Source of the DNA: Lawsonibacter hominis
GTDB taxonomy: Bacteria > Bacillota > Clostridia > Oscillospirales > Oscillospiraceae
NCBI RefSeq assembly: GCF_014287895.1
Contig: NZ_JACOPP010000020.1
Span: 1 to 58,697, forward strand
Length of the DNA: 58,697 nt
Direction of reading: 5' to 3'
Below the pieces are notes generated by a model. The model was not told the origin of the DNA, did no database searches, and saw only the letters and a list, made by a program, of their open reading frames with translations. Shown piece by piece: positions 43,167-50,493 of the stretch; the stretch's first letter is position 1, and the number at the start of each line of letters is the position of its first letter. The position numbers and the translations under genes were made by a program.

Positions 43167-43229
43167 TTGATCCATTGGATAAAATGGTATATATTGGATG
43201 CACCCAACAGAAAGAAGGAGTGCATCCAA
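43167..43229 (+). promoter_or_regulatory. hfq promoter and inverted repeat around its ribosome-binding site
   Basis: A promoter has TTGATC (43167-43172), a 17-nt spacer and TATATT (43190-43195). The perfect 10-bp inverted repeat TTGGATGCAC (43194-43203) / GTGCATCCAA (43220-43229) encloses the purine-rich Shine-Dalgarno AAGAAGGA and ends next to the ATG. In transcripts from upstream it would form a stem with the ribosome site in the loop. From this promoter the start point falls within the left arm, so it could instead act as a DNA operator. Confidence 0.6.
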
Positions 43230-43514
43230 ATGCAAAAGACAAACAACCTGCAGGACCGGTTCCTGCTCCGCGCCCGTAAGACCCGGGCCCACGTCACCGT
43301 GTTCCTCATCAACGGCTACCAGCTCCGGGGCGTCATTGCAGGCTATGACGCCTTTGTGGTGGTCCTTATGAGCGAGGGCAAGCAGCAAGTCATCTACAAG
43401 CACGCGATCTCCACCATCACGCCGGAGCGGGCCGTGGATTTGAGCGAGGACGAGGCGTCGCCCGCGCCGCAGGCGGGGCGGAGCCCGGCGGAAGGCGCGC
43501 CGGACGGACGGTAG
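43230..43514 (+). CDS. hfq: RNA chaperone Hfq
   Basis: A 94-residue Sm-like protein. The Sm1 region (DRFLLRARKTRAHVTVFLINGYQLRGVI) and Sm2 region (YKHAISTITP) are complete. The last 20 residues are an acidic, Pro/Ala-rich extension. Hfq forms hexamers that bind small RNAs and mRNAs. The ATG at 43230 gives the family start; the frame upstream is spurious. In most bacteria miaA precedes hfq. Here a displaced mutL fragment does. Confidence 0.93.
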   Translation: MQKTNNLQDRFLLRARKTRAHVTVFLINGYQLRGVIAGYDAFVVVLMSEGKQQVIYKHAISTITPERAVDLSEDEASPAPQAGRSPAEGAPDGR

Positions 43515-43622
43515 GGCGAAGGCAGAAGGCCCCTGCGGGGCGGCCTCCGTCTGCCGGAGCAGGCCGCCGTACGGGCCGGGGCCCCGGCGCGAAACATCGC
43601 TACATAAACAAGGGACAAGCCT

Positions 43623-44903
43623 ATGAAACAAGGAAACGCCATCAACCGAATCATCATGCTGGTGCTGCTGGGGGCCGTGGTGCTCTACCTGGCGGTGTCG
43701 GCCTGGAACAGCCTGACCGACCCCTTTTCCACGGTGGTCTCCTATGCCTACACGGTAGACGACGCAGTGGAGTGCACCGGCTTTGTGGTGCGGGAGGAGA
43801 CGGTGCTCGCCGGGACCGGCGGCATCGTGGACCTCCTGCCGGAGGAGGGGGAAAAGGTCGCCAGGGGCGAGACGGTGGCCCTGGTCTATCAGAGCGAGGC
43901 GGGCCTGGACCGCAAGCAGCAGATCCAGGCCCTGACGCTGGAGCGGGAACAGCTCCAGTACGTCCTGGCCCAATCCGCCGCCGGGGGGGATACCGCCCAG
44001 CTCAGCCAGCAGGTCATCGGCGCCATCGTGGCGCTGCGCTCCTCGGTGGCAGCCGGGGACCTGACGGGGCTGGAGGAGGAGACCATGTCCCTCAAATCGC
44101 TGGTGTACAAGCGGGAATACACCTATGGCGAGGGGGACGGTGGGGCCGGTCTGGAGGACGCCATCCTTGCCGTGGACGCGCAGATCCAGGCCCTGAGCAA
44201 TCAGGCCGCCCTGGATACCGCCCGGGTGAGCGCCGCGCAGGCGGGCGTGTTTTCCGGCCAGGTGGATGGATATGAGGGGCTGCTTACCCCTGAGATGCTG
44301 TCCTCCCTGACCCCGGCCGACCTGACCAGCCTGGCCAATCAGAGGCCCCAGGCCGATGGCAATGCCATCGGGAAGCTGGTGACCAGCGCCCGGTGGTATT
44401 TCGTCTGTCCGCTGTCCGAGCGCGACGCCGAGCGCCTGAATGAGGGCGGTACCATCGCCGTGCGCTTTTCCCGGGACTGGTCGGGCCAGGTGGAGATGGA
44501 TGTGGAGCGCATCGGAGCGGCGGAGAACGGCCGCTGCGTGGCGGTGCTTTCCACGGACCGCTACCTGTCGGACACCACCCTGCTGCGCCGCCAGACGGTG
44601 GAGCTGATCTTTGAGACCCGGACCGGGATCCGGGTACCCAAGGCGGCCCTCCGGGTGGAGGAGCGGACCGTCACCGACGAGGACACCGGGGAGAAGCGGC
44701 AGGTCCAGATCAACGGCGTATACGCCCTGGTGGGAGCGCAGGCGGAGTTCAAGCCTGTGACGGTGCTGGCCCAGCAGGACGACTTCTGCCTGGTGCAGGC
44801 AGCTTCTGCGGGCAGCGCCGCCGAAGCGAAAAAGGCCCTGCGGGCGGGGGATGAGATCATTGTGGCCGCCGAGGATCTGTTTGATGGAAAAGTCGTGCGG
44901 TAG
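43623..44903 (+). CDS. HlyD-like membrane-anchored protein
   Basis: A 426-residue protein with one N-terminal transmembrane helix (residues about 10-28) and a large outer domain. A biotinyl-lipoyl-like beta region (VREETVLAGTGGIVDLLPEEGEKVARGETVALVY), a coiled-coil stretch (residues about 95-210) and a later beta domain give the architecture of membrane fusion proteins. No ABC or RND partner is adjacent. In related Clostridia such a gene often precedes yggS-sepF, so a role at the cell envelope or division site is possible (inference). Confidence 0.75.
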   Translation: MKQGNAINRIIMLVLLGAVVLYLAVSAWNSLTDPFSTVVSYAYTVDDAVECTGFVVREETVLAGTGGIVDLLPEEGEKVARGETVALVYQSEAGLDRKQQIQALTLEREQLQYVLAQSAAGGDTAQLSQQVIGAIVALRSSVAAGDLTGLEEETMSLKSLVYKREYTYGEGDGGAGLEDAILAVDAQIQALSNQAALDTARVSAAQAGVFSGQVDGYEGLLTPEMLSSLTPADLTSLANQRPQADGNAIGKLVTSARWYFVCPLSERDAERLNEGGTIAVRFSRDWSGQVEMDVERIGAAENGRCVAVLSTDRYLSDTTLLRRQTVELIFETRTGIRVPKAALRVEERTVTDEDTGEKRQVQINGVYALVGAQAEFKPVTVLAQQDDFCLVQAASAGSAAEAKKALRAGDEIIVAAEDLFDGKVVR

Positions 44904-44948
44904 GGCCGCATGTTTTGACGCCGAAGACGTTTCAGGAGGTGCGTTTTG

Positions 44949-45653
44949 ATGTCCCTTGCGGAACAGATTGCGCGGGTAAAGGAAAAAATCGCCGCCGCCG
45001 CCCGGGAGGCGGGACGGGAGCCGGAGGCGGTCACCCTGGTGGCCGCCACGAAGGTGCAGACCTCGGATACCATCCGGCAGGCCATTGCCGCCGGGATCAC
45101 GGCGTGCGGGGAGAACCGGGTGCAGGAGATGACCGCCCATCTGGAGGAGAACGCCTACGCGGGGGCCCGCCTGCATTTCATCGGCCACCTGCAGACCAAT
45201 AAGGTCCGGCAGGTGGTGGGGCGGGTGGATCTGCTGGAGTCGGTGGATTCCGCCCGACTGCTTCAGGCCGTGGAGGCGCAGGCCGCCAGGCTGGACCTGG
45301 TACAGGACATCCTGCTGGAGGTCAATGTGGGCGGGGAGGCGAGCAAAAGCGGCGTGTCTCCCGACGAAGTGCCCGGCCTGGCACGGCAGGCCATGGCGCT
45401 GCCCCATGTGCGCCTGCGGGGGCTGATGGCCATCCCGCCTGTGGCAGGCAGCGGCGGAAATCGCCCTTTTTTTGCAAAAATGTATCAGCTTTATGTTGAC
45501 ATAAGAACTGAAATGGACGATAATGGGACTGTTATTAACTGCCTTTCCATGGGCATGAGCGGCGATTATGAGGACGCCGTGCGGGAAGGGGCCACTCTGG
45601 TGCGGGTGGGCACCGCCCTGTTTGGGCCGCGTCCGCCGCTGCATACACGGTGA
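44949..45653 (+). CDS. yggS: PLP homeostasis protein YggS (YlmE/PROSC family)
   Basis: A 234-residue fold-III PLP-binding protein. The PLP lysine is in LVAATKVQT, and the later blocks ENRVQE, HFIGHLQTNK and LSMGMSGDYEDAV are diagnostic. The family balances free PLP and amino acid pools and has no known classical catalytic activity. In Firmicutes it lies in the division cluster as ylmE, directly before sepF as here. ATG 44949 has AGGAGG; a TTG one codon earlier is also possible. Confidence 0.93.
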   Translation: MSLAEQIARVKEKIAAAAREAGREPEAVTLVAATKVQTSDTIRQAIAAGITACGENRVQEMTAHLEENAYAGARLHFIGHLQTNKVRQVVGRVDLLESVDSARLLQAVEAQAARLDLVQDILLEVNVGGEASKSGVSPDEVPGLARQAMALPHVRLRGLMAIPPVAGSGGNRPFFAKMYQLYVDIRTEMDDNGTVINCLSMGMSGDYEDAVREGATLVRVGTALFGPRPPLHTR

Positions 45654-45677
45654 ATGAAATTCGGGAGGTTGACCGAA

Positions 45678-46172
45678 ATGGGATTTATTGATGAGCTCAA
45701 GCGCTTGGCGCGCCCCTACGAGGACGAAGAGGACGAGGAGGAGTTCGAGGACTTCGAGCCCGTCTCCCGCAGTGAGCGGATGGACCGTACCGACCGGATG
45801 GAGCGCAAGAGCGCCAAGCAGGACACCGGCGCCCTGTTCCCCAGCGAAAGCACGCCCGAGCGGCGCAGCAACAAGGTGGTGAACATCCACACCACCACCC
45901 AGCTTCAGGTGGTGCTCGTCAAGCCCGAGCGGTTTGAGAACGCCTCCGAGATCGCAGACCACCTGCGGGAAAAGCGCACCGTGGTGCTCAATCTGGAGTC
46001 CACCAATAAGGACATCGCCCGCCGCCTGCTGGACTTCCTTTCCGGCGTGGCCTATGCCAACGAGGGCAAGATTAAAAAGGTGGCCATCTCCACCTACATC
46101 ATCACGCCCTACAACGTGGATATTTTAGGCGATCTGATCGACGAGCTGGAGAATAACGGACTGTATTTCTGA
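45678..46172 (+). CDS. sepF: Cell division protein SepF
   Basis: A 164-residue FtsZ-binding protein that links the Z ring to the membrane. The N-terminal amphipathic helix MGFIDELKRLARPY is followed by an acidic linker rich in Glu, Asp and Arg, and the C-terminal SepF domain (residues about 75-160, with VVLVKPERFENASEIADHL). ATG 45678 follows GGGAGG. A decayed copy of its last about 20 coding nt lies at 46325-46352, beyond hairpin element E3. Confidence 0.93.
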   Translation: MGFIDELKRLARPYEDEEDEEEFEDFEPVSRSERMDRTDRMERKSAKQDTGALFPSESTPERRSNKVVNIHTTTQLQVVLVKPERFENASEIADHLREKRTVVLNLESTNKDIARRLLDFLSGVAYANEGKIKKVAISTYIITPYNVDILGDLIDELENNGLYF

Positions 46173-46178
46173 CGCAGG
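46151..46178 (+). repeat. Degenerate direct repeat, copy 1 (sepF 3' end)
   Basis: Aligned without gaps to 46325-46352, 20 of 28 positions match (for example GAATAACGG against GAACAACGG, and GTATT and TGAC in both). Offset 174. It is weaker than the mutL and mnmG cases and could be chance, but it falls at the expected place. Confidence 0.5.
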
Positions 46179-46324
46179 AGGAAGGAAGCGGCGTCCGCGT
46201 TGTCCCGCCGGGAGTCCGGCGTCCCAAGCGTTTTGGCGCAGCCAAAACCTTGCTGCCGGGCGGATCCGCTTCATCCGCGCAGGCCAAAGGGGGCCCCGCA
46301 CGATGCGAAGCATCGGGCGGGGCG
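46179..46324 (+). repeat. Hairpin element E3 (at sepF)
   Basis: About 146 bp. Hairpin A is CGCCGG/CCGGCG. Hairpin B is CAAG-C-GTTTTGGC pairing with GCCAAAAC-CTTG. Hairpin C is GCGGAT/ATCCGC. GGGGGCCCC follows, then a further stem CGATGC/GCATCG. It has the same order as E1 and E2. No gene is present between sepF and divIVA. Confidence 0.75.
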
Positions 46325-46352
46325 GAACAACGGGCCGTATTCTTGACCAAGC
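46325..46352 (+). repeat. Degenerate direct repeat, copy 2 (near divIVA)
   Basis: Partner of 46151-46178. It is not under coding constraint, so its mismatches would be drift since duplication. Confidence 0.45.
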
Positions 46353-46389
46353 GTTCCATTCATTTTGTACATAAAGCGGGGGAAAAACG

Positions 46390-47187
46390 ATGCTGACACC
46401 GCAGGAAGTTTCCGAGCACGCCTTTGCCAAAGCGTCTTTCGGGGGCTACAACATGGCCATGGTGGATGAATTTCTGGACGTATTGACGGCGGATTACACC
46501 ACCCTTTACAAGGAAAACGCCACCCTCAAGGCCAAAATGAAGGTCCTGGTGGACAAGCTGGAGGAGTACCGCTCCACCGAAGAGGCCATGCGCAAGGCGC
46601 TGCTGACCGCCCAGCGCATCGCCGACGACATGGTGGCCGAGGCGGAGAGCAAAAAGGCCGAGCTTCTGCGGGACGCGGAGACCTCCGCCAAGACGCGCAT
46701 GGGAGAGCTGCGGCAGGAGATCGCCAATGAGGAGGCGCGCCTTGCCGCCGCCCGCGGCTCCACCGCCGCCTATGTGGCCAAGCTTCAGGGGCTCTATCAG
46801 CACGAGATGGACTATCTCAACGGCCTGTCTTCCCTTGTGGCTCCCGCCCCCAAGGGCCCCGACCCCGTGGCCGCCGCCGCCCAGGACATCGAGGCCAGTG
46901 TGGAGAAGCTGGTGGCTCCGGAAGGCCCCCAGGCTCCGGAGGACGCGGAGGACACCCTGGACCTGAGCGGCGGAACGGCCCGTGTGGAAGTGCCCGTGCA
47001 GGAAAAGGACGGCGGGCTGTACGCCGAGCTGCTGGAGCTCAACCTGAACCCGGCCGAGGGCGAGCGCGCCAAGCGCCCGGTGCGCACCCCCCTGGAGGAG
47101 GCCGACGTGCCGGAGGAACCCGCCGAGCCCACCCGCCGCATCGACTTCGACCATCTTCAGTTTGGCCGGGACTACGAAATCAAATAA
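46390..47187 (+). CDS. divIVA: DivIVA-domain cell division/polarity protein
   Basis: A 265-residue protein beginning with the DivIVA lipid-binding segment MLTPQEVSEHAFAKASFGGY, with the usual paired hydrophobic/aromatic residues. A long coiled coil (about residues 30-150) is followed by an acidic, Pro-rich C-terminal tail. DivIVA marks negatively curved membrane at septa and poles. The tail is longer and less ordered than in Bacillus. It lies after sepF as usual, although ylmG and ylmH are absent between them. Confidence 0.9.
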   Translation: MLTPQEVSEHAFAKASFGGYNMAMVDEFLDVLTADYTTLYKENATLKAKMKVLVDKLEEYRSTEEAMRKALLTAQRIADDMVAEAESKKAELLRDAETSAKTRMGELRQEIANEEARLAAARGSTAAYVAKLQGLYQHEMDYLNGLSSLVAPAPKGPDPVAAAAQDIEASVEKLVAPEGPQAPEDAEDTLDLSGGTARVEVPVQEKDGGLYAELLELNLNPAEGERAKRPVRTPLEEADVPEEPAEPTRRIDFDHLQFGRDYEIK

Positions 47188-47192
47188 CCCAC

Positions 47193-47221
47193 TTGACAGA
47201 AGCCCTGCAAACATGTAAGAT
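47193..47221 (+). promoter_or_regulatory. Promoter of the ileS T-box transcript
   Basis: Consensus TTGACA (47193-47198), a 17-nt spacer and TAAGAT (47216-47221), just after the divIVA stop. The -10 box overlaps the left arm of the divIVA terminator, so the transcript would start inside that arm. Confidence 0.7.
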
Positions 47222-47260
47222 ACTCCAGGACGCAGAACAAAGCGTCCTGGAGTATCTTTT
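47217..47260 (+). terminator. Terminator of divIVA
   Basis: A perfect 17-bp stem (47217-47233 with 47242-47258, 8-nt loop) carries the AGGACGC/GCGTCCT core and is followed by TTTT. It is strong and overlaps the ileS promoter. Confidence 0.9.
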
Positions 47261-47271
47261 ATTCCGAAAAA

Positions 47272-47523
47272 CGCTGAGAAGAGGACGAGTACCGTCCCCC
47301 GCTCCTGTGCAGAGAGCCGCCGTTTGGGTGCAAGGCGGACGGGAGGGGCCGGGAAGATCACCTTGGAGCGCCCCGCTGAACAGGGAAACGGGTTTCCCTC
47401 TGTAAGCGGGGACGGCTGGCCCCGTTACCGGCCTTCGAGGGGCTGCGGCGCGTCCGCGGCAAGAAGAGTGGTACCGCAGAGGTTTGCGCCTTTGTCTCTT
47501 ACAGAGACAGAGGCGCGTTTTTT
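47272..47523 (+). ncRNA. T-box leader (Ile) controlling ileS
   Basis: Stem I begins with a GAGAAGAGGACGAGTA-type k-turn/GA motif. An ATC specifier triplet (47357-47359) sits in GAAGATCACC. The canonical T-box bulge AAGAGTGGTACCGCAG spans about 47465-47480. A terminator, GCGCCTTTGTCTC against GAGACAGAGGCGC, spans 47486-47516 and runs into TTTTTT. Uncharged tRNA-Ile should stabilise the antiterminator and allow ileS transcription. Confidence 0.92.
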
Positions 47524-47620
47524 GTCCCTCACCCGCCCTCGCGCGCCGGAAGCAGGCCGTGAGGACGGCCTTTCCGCCAATGGATCGAAAACAAAATTCA
47601 GCATAAAGGAGAACCCACCT

Positions 47621-50422
47621 ATGGACTACAACCAGACCGTCCACCTGCCTCAGACCGATTTCCCCATGCGGGCGGGGCTGCCCCGCCGGGAGCCGGAGAT
47701 GCTCCAGGCCATGTACGACCACGACCTGTACCACAAGCTGATGAAAAAGAACGAGGGCAAGCCCCTGTTCGTTCTCCATGACGGCCCTCCCTACGCCAAC
47801 GGCAACATCCACATCGGCACTGCCCTGAACAAGATCCTGAAGGACATCATCGTCAAGCACCGGAACATGACGGGCTGGTGCGCCCCCTATGTGCCCGGCT
47901 GGGATACCCACGGCCTGCCCATCGAGAGCGCCATTCTGAAGAACAAGAAGATCAAGCGGGACGAGCTGACCACCGCCCAGTTCCGGGAAAAGTGCAAGGA
48001 GTATGCCCTGGACTTTGTGGACAAGCAGCGGGAGCAGTTCAAGCGCCTGGGGGTGCTGGGCGAGTGGGACGATCCTTACCTGACCCTCAAGCCCGCCTTT
48101 GAGGCAAAGCAGGTGGAGATTTTCGGCAAGATGGCGGAAAAGGGCTTTATCTTCAAGGGCATGAAGCCGGTGTACTGGTGCCCCAATGACCAGACCGCCC
48201 TGGCCGAGGCGGAGATCGAGTATGCCGACGATCCCTGCACCACCCTGTTCGTCAAGTTCCCCGTCCGTGACGACAAGGGCAGGCTGGCGCAGTACGCCGA
48301 CCTGAGCAGGACCTATTTCGTCATCTGGACCACCACGCCCTGGACCATCCCGGGCAACATGGCCATCTGCGTCAACGCGGACTTCGACTATGTGCTGCTC
48401 CAGGCCCCCAACGGGGAGGTGTATATCCTGGCCAGGGACCTGGCGGAGCGCGTATGCAAGGCCGCGGGCATCGACTATGCCGCCTGCAGGGTGCTGGCCA
48501 CCCTCAAGGGCAGCGCGTTCGAGCTGATGACCGCCAAGCATCCCCTCTTTGACCGGGAGAGCGTGCTGCTGTGCGGCGAACATGTGACCCTGGACGCCGG
48601 CACCGGCTGCGTCCACACCGCCCCCGGCTTCGGCGCCGACGACTTCAACATCTGCCGCGCTTACGACAAGGCGGGCAAGACCAACATCGGCGTGCCCGTG
48701 CCGGTGAACGCCAGGGGCGTCATGACCGACGAGCGTTACAACGGCCAGTTCTATGCCAAGGGCAACGACCTGGTGGTGGAGGACCTGGAGGCCGAGGGCT
48801 TCCTGCTGGCCAAGGAGAACATCACCCACTCCTATCCGCACTGCTGGCGCTGCAAGCATCCCATTATTTACCGGGCTACGGAGCAGTGGTTCTGCTCCGT
48901 AGACGCCATCAAGGACGCGGCGGTGAAGGCCTGCGACGGCATCCAGTGGAAGCCCGACTGGGGCAAGGACCGCATGACGGGCATGATCACCGAGCGCAAC
49001 GACTGGTGCATCAGCCGCCAGCGGGTGTGGGGCGTACCCATCCCCATCTTCTACTGCGCCAAGTGCGGCAAGGACATCGTCACGCCGGAGACCATCCGGC
49101 GCGTCTCCGACCTGTTCCGGGCGCACGGCTCCAACATCTGGTTTGACAAGACTGCCGACGAGCTGGTCCCCGAGGGCCTTGTCTGCCCGGAGTGCGGGCA
49201 CGCCCACTTCACCAAGGAGTCGGACATCATGGACGTGTGGTTCGACTCCGGCTCCACCCACGCCGCCGTTTTGGATGAGCGCCCCTACCTCCACTTCCCC
49301 GCCGACGTGTACCTGGAGGGCGGCGACCAGTACCGCGGCTGGTTCCAGTCTTCCATGCTCACCTCCATCGCCGCCAAGGGCGTGGCGCCCTACAAGCAGA
49401 TCATCACCCACGGCTGGACCGTGGACGGCGAGGGCAAGGCCATGCACAAGTCCCTGGGCAACGCCGTGGGGCCGGAGGAGGTCATCAAGGACTACGGCGC
49501 GGACATGCTGCGCCTGTGGGTGGCCAGCGCCGACTATACCCAGGATATGCGTATTTCCGGCGACATCATGAAGCAGCTCTCCCAGGCGTACCTCAAGATC
49601 CGCAACACCGCCCGGTACATGCTGGGCAACCTGTGCGACTTTGACCCCGACGCCGATTTGGTGGCGGCCGAACACCTGATGGGACTGGACCGCTACGCCC
49701 TGCACCTCTTTAACCAGCTGGTGAAGACCGTCCGCGCCGCCTATGACCGCTATGAATTCCACGCCGTGTACCGCGCCGTGTACAACTTCTGCGTGGTGGA
49801 CCTGTCCAACTTCTATCTGGATATCATCAAGGACCGGCTCTACTGCGGGGATGAGGCGGCCCGCCGCTCCGCCCAGACCGCCCTGTACGTCATCCTGGAC
49901 GGCATGACCCGGCTCATCGCCCCCATTCTGGCCTTCACCTCGGACGAGATCTGGCATGCCATGCGCCACGGCAGCGACGCGGACGCCGAGAGCGTGCTCT
50001 TCAATGACATGCCCGGCGACAACGCCGCCTTCGCCCTCGCCGGGGCCGATCAGGAGCGGTGGGAAAAGCTGGTCTCCCTGCGGGACGCGGTCAACAAGGC
50101 CCTGGAGAACGCCCGCACCGCCGGGGTGTTCAAGAAGGCGCAGGATACCGAAGTGACCCTCTCCGTGTCGGAGCAGGACGCGGCCTTCCTGGCGGGGGAG
50201 GACCTTGCCACCCTGTGCATCGTGTCCAGCGTCATCGTGACGACCGGCAGCCTGGAGGGCGAGCGGGCCGACGAGTGCCGCATCCCCTGCACCATCGCCG
50301 TCCGGCTTTCCGACGCGCCCAAGTGTCCCCGCTGCTGGAACCACAACGAGCACGTGGGCGGGGATCCCGAGCACCCCGACCTCTGTCCCCGCTGCGCCGG
50401 CGTGGTCCGGGGACAGGGCTGA
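47621..50422 (+). CDS. ileS: Isoleucyl-tRNA synthetase
   Basis: A 933-residue class I synthetase. The HIGH-like motif is NIHIGT and the KMSKS-like motif is AMHKSLGN (a variant of KMSKS). An editing CP1 domain with TTPWTIPGN lies between them. The C-terminal zinc finger CPRCWNHNEH ... CPRC is of the bacterial IleS type. It is controlled by the T-box leader upstream. ATG 47621 follows AAAGGAG. In many Firmicutes the next genes are lspA and rluD; here four accessory genes intervene. Confidence 0.96.
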   Translation: MDYNQTVHLPQTDFPMRAGLPRREPEMLQAMYDHDLYHKLMKKNEGKPLFVLHDGPPYANGNIHIGTALNKILKDIIVKHRNMTGWCAPYVPGWDTHGLPIESAILKNKKIKRDELTTAQFREKCKEYALDFVDKQREQFKRLGVLGEWDDPYLTLKPAFEAKQVEIFGKMAEKGFIFKGMKPVYWCPNDQTALAEAEIEYADDPCTTLFVKFPVRDDKGRLAQYADLSRTYFVIWTTTPWTIPGNMAICVNADFDYVLLQAPNGEVYILARDLAERVCKAAGIDYAACRVLATLKGSAFELMTAKHPLFDRESVLLCGEHVTLDAGTGCVHTAPGFGADDFNICRAYDKAGKTNIGVPVPVNARGVMTDERYNGQFYAKGNDLVVEDLEAEGFLLAKENITHSYPHCWRCKHPIIYRATEQWFCSVDAIKDAAVKACDGIQWKPDWGKDRMTGMITERNDWCISRQRVWGVPIPIFYCAKCGKDIVTPETIRRVSDLFRAHGSNIWFDKTADELVPEGLVCPECGHAHFTKESDIMDVWFDSGSTHAAVLDERPYLHFPADVYLEGGDQYRGWFQSSMLTSIAAKGVAPYKQIITHGWTVDGEGKAMHKSLGNAVGPEEVIKDYGADMLRLWVASADYTQDMRISGDIMKQLSQAYLKIRNTARYMLGNLCDFDPDADLVAAEHLMGLDRYALHLFNQLVKTVRAAYDRYEFHAVYRAVYNFCVVDLSNFYLDIIKDRLYCGDEAARRSAQTALYVILDGMTRLIAPILAFTSDEIWHAMRHGSDADAESVLFNDMPGDNAAFALAGADQERWEKLVSLRDAVNKALENARTAGVFKKAQDTEVTLSVSEQDAAFLAGEDLATLCIVSSVIVTTGSLEGERADECRIPCTIAVRLSDAPKCPRCWNHNEHVGGDPEHPDLCPRCAGVVRGQG

Positions 50423-50449
50423 TGCGGCCGGGGACGGCCTGTCCCGAGA

Positions 50450-50493
50450 AAAATGCAAGAGCAGAGGCTTTTATGCCTCTGCTCTTGCATTTT
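50450..50493. terminator. Bidirectional terminator shared by ileS and the LysR gene
   Basis: A perfect 19-bp stem (50450-50468 with 50475-50493, loop TTTTAT) ends in TTTT on the + strand and AAAA/TTTT on the other. On the minus strand the last codons of the LysR gene form one arm and its stop codon lies in the loop. Confidence 0.88.

Noticed and set aside
42996..45962. A 988-codon minus-strand frame across hfq, the HlyD-like gene, yggS and sepF
   Set aside because: Four well-supported + strand genes occupy the span. The frame is a composition artefact.
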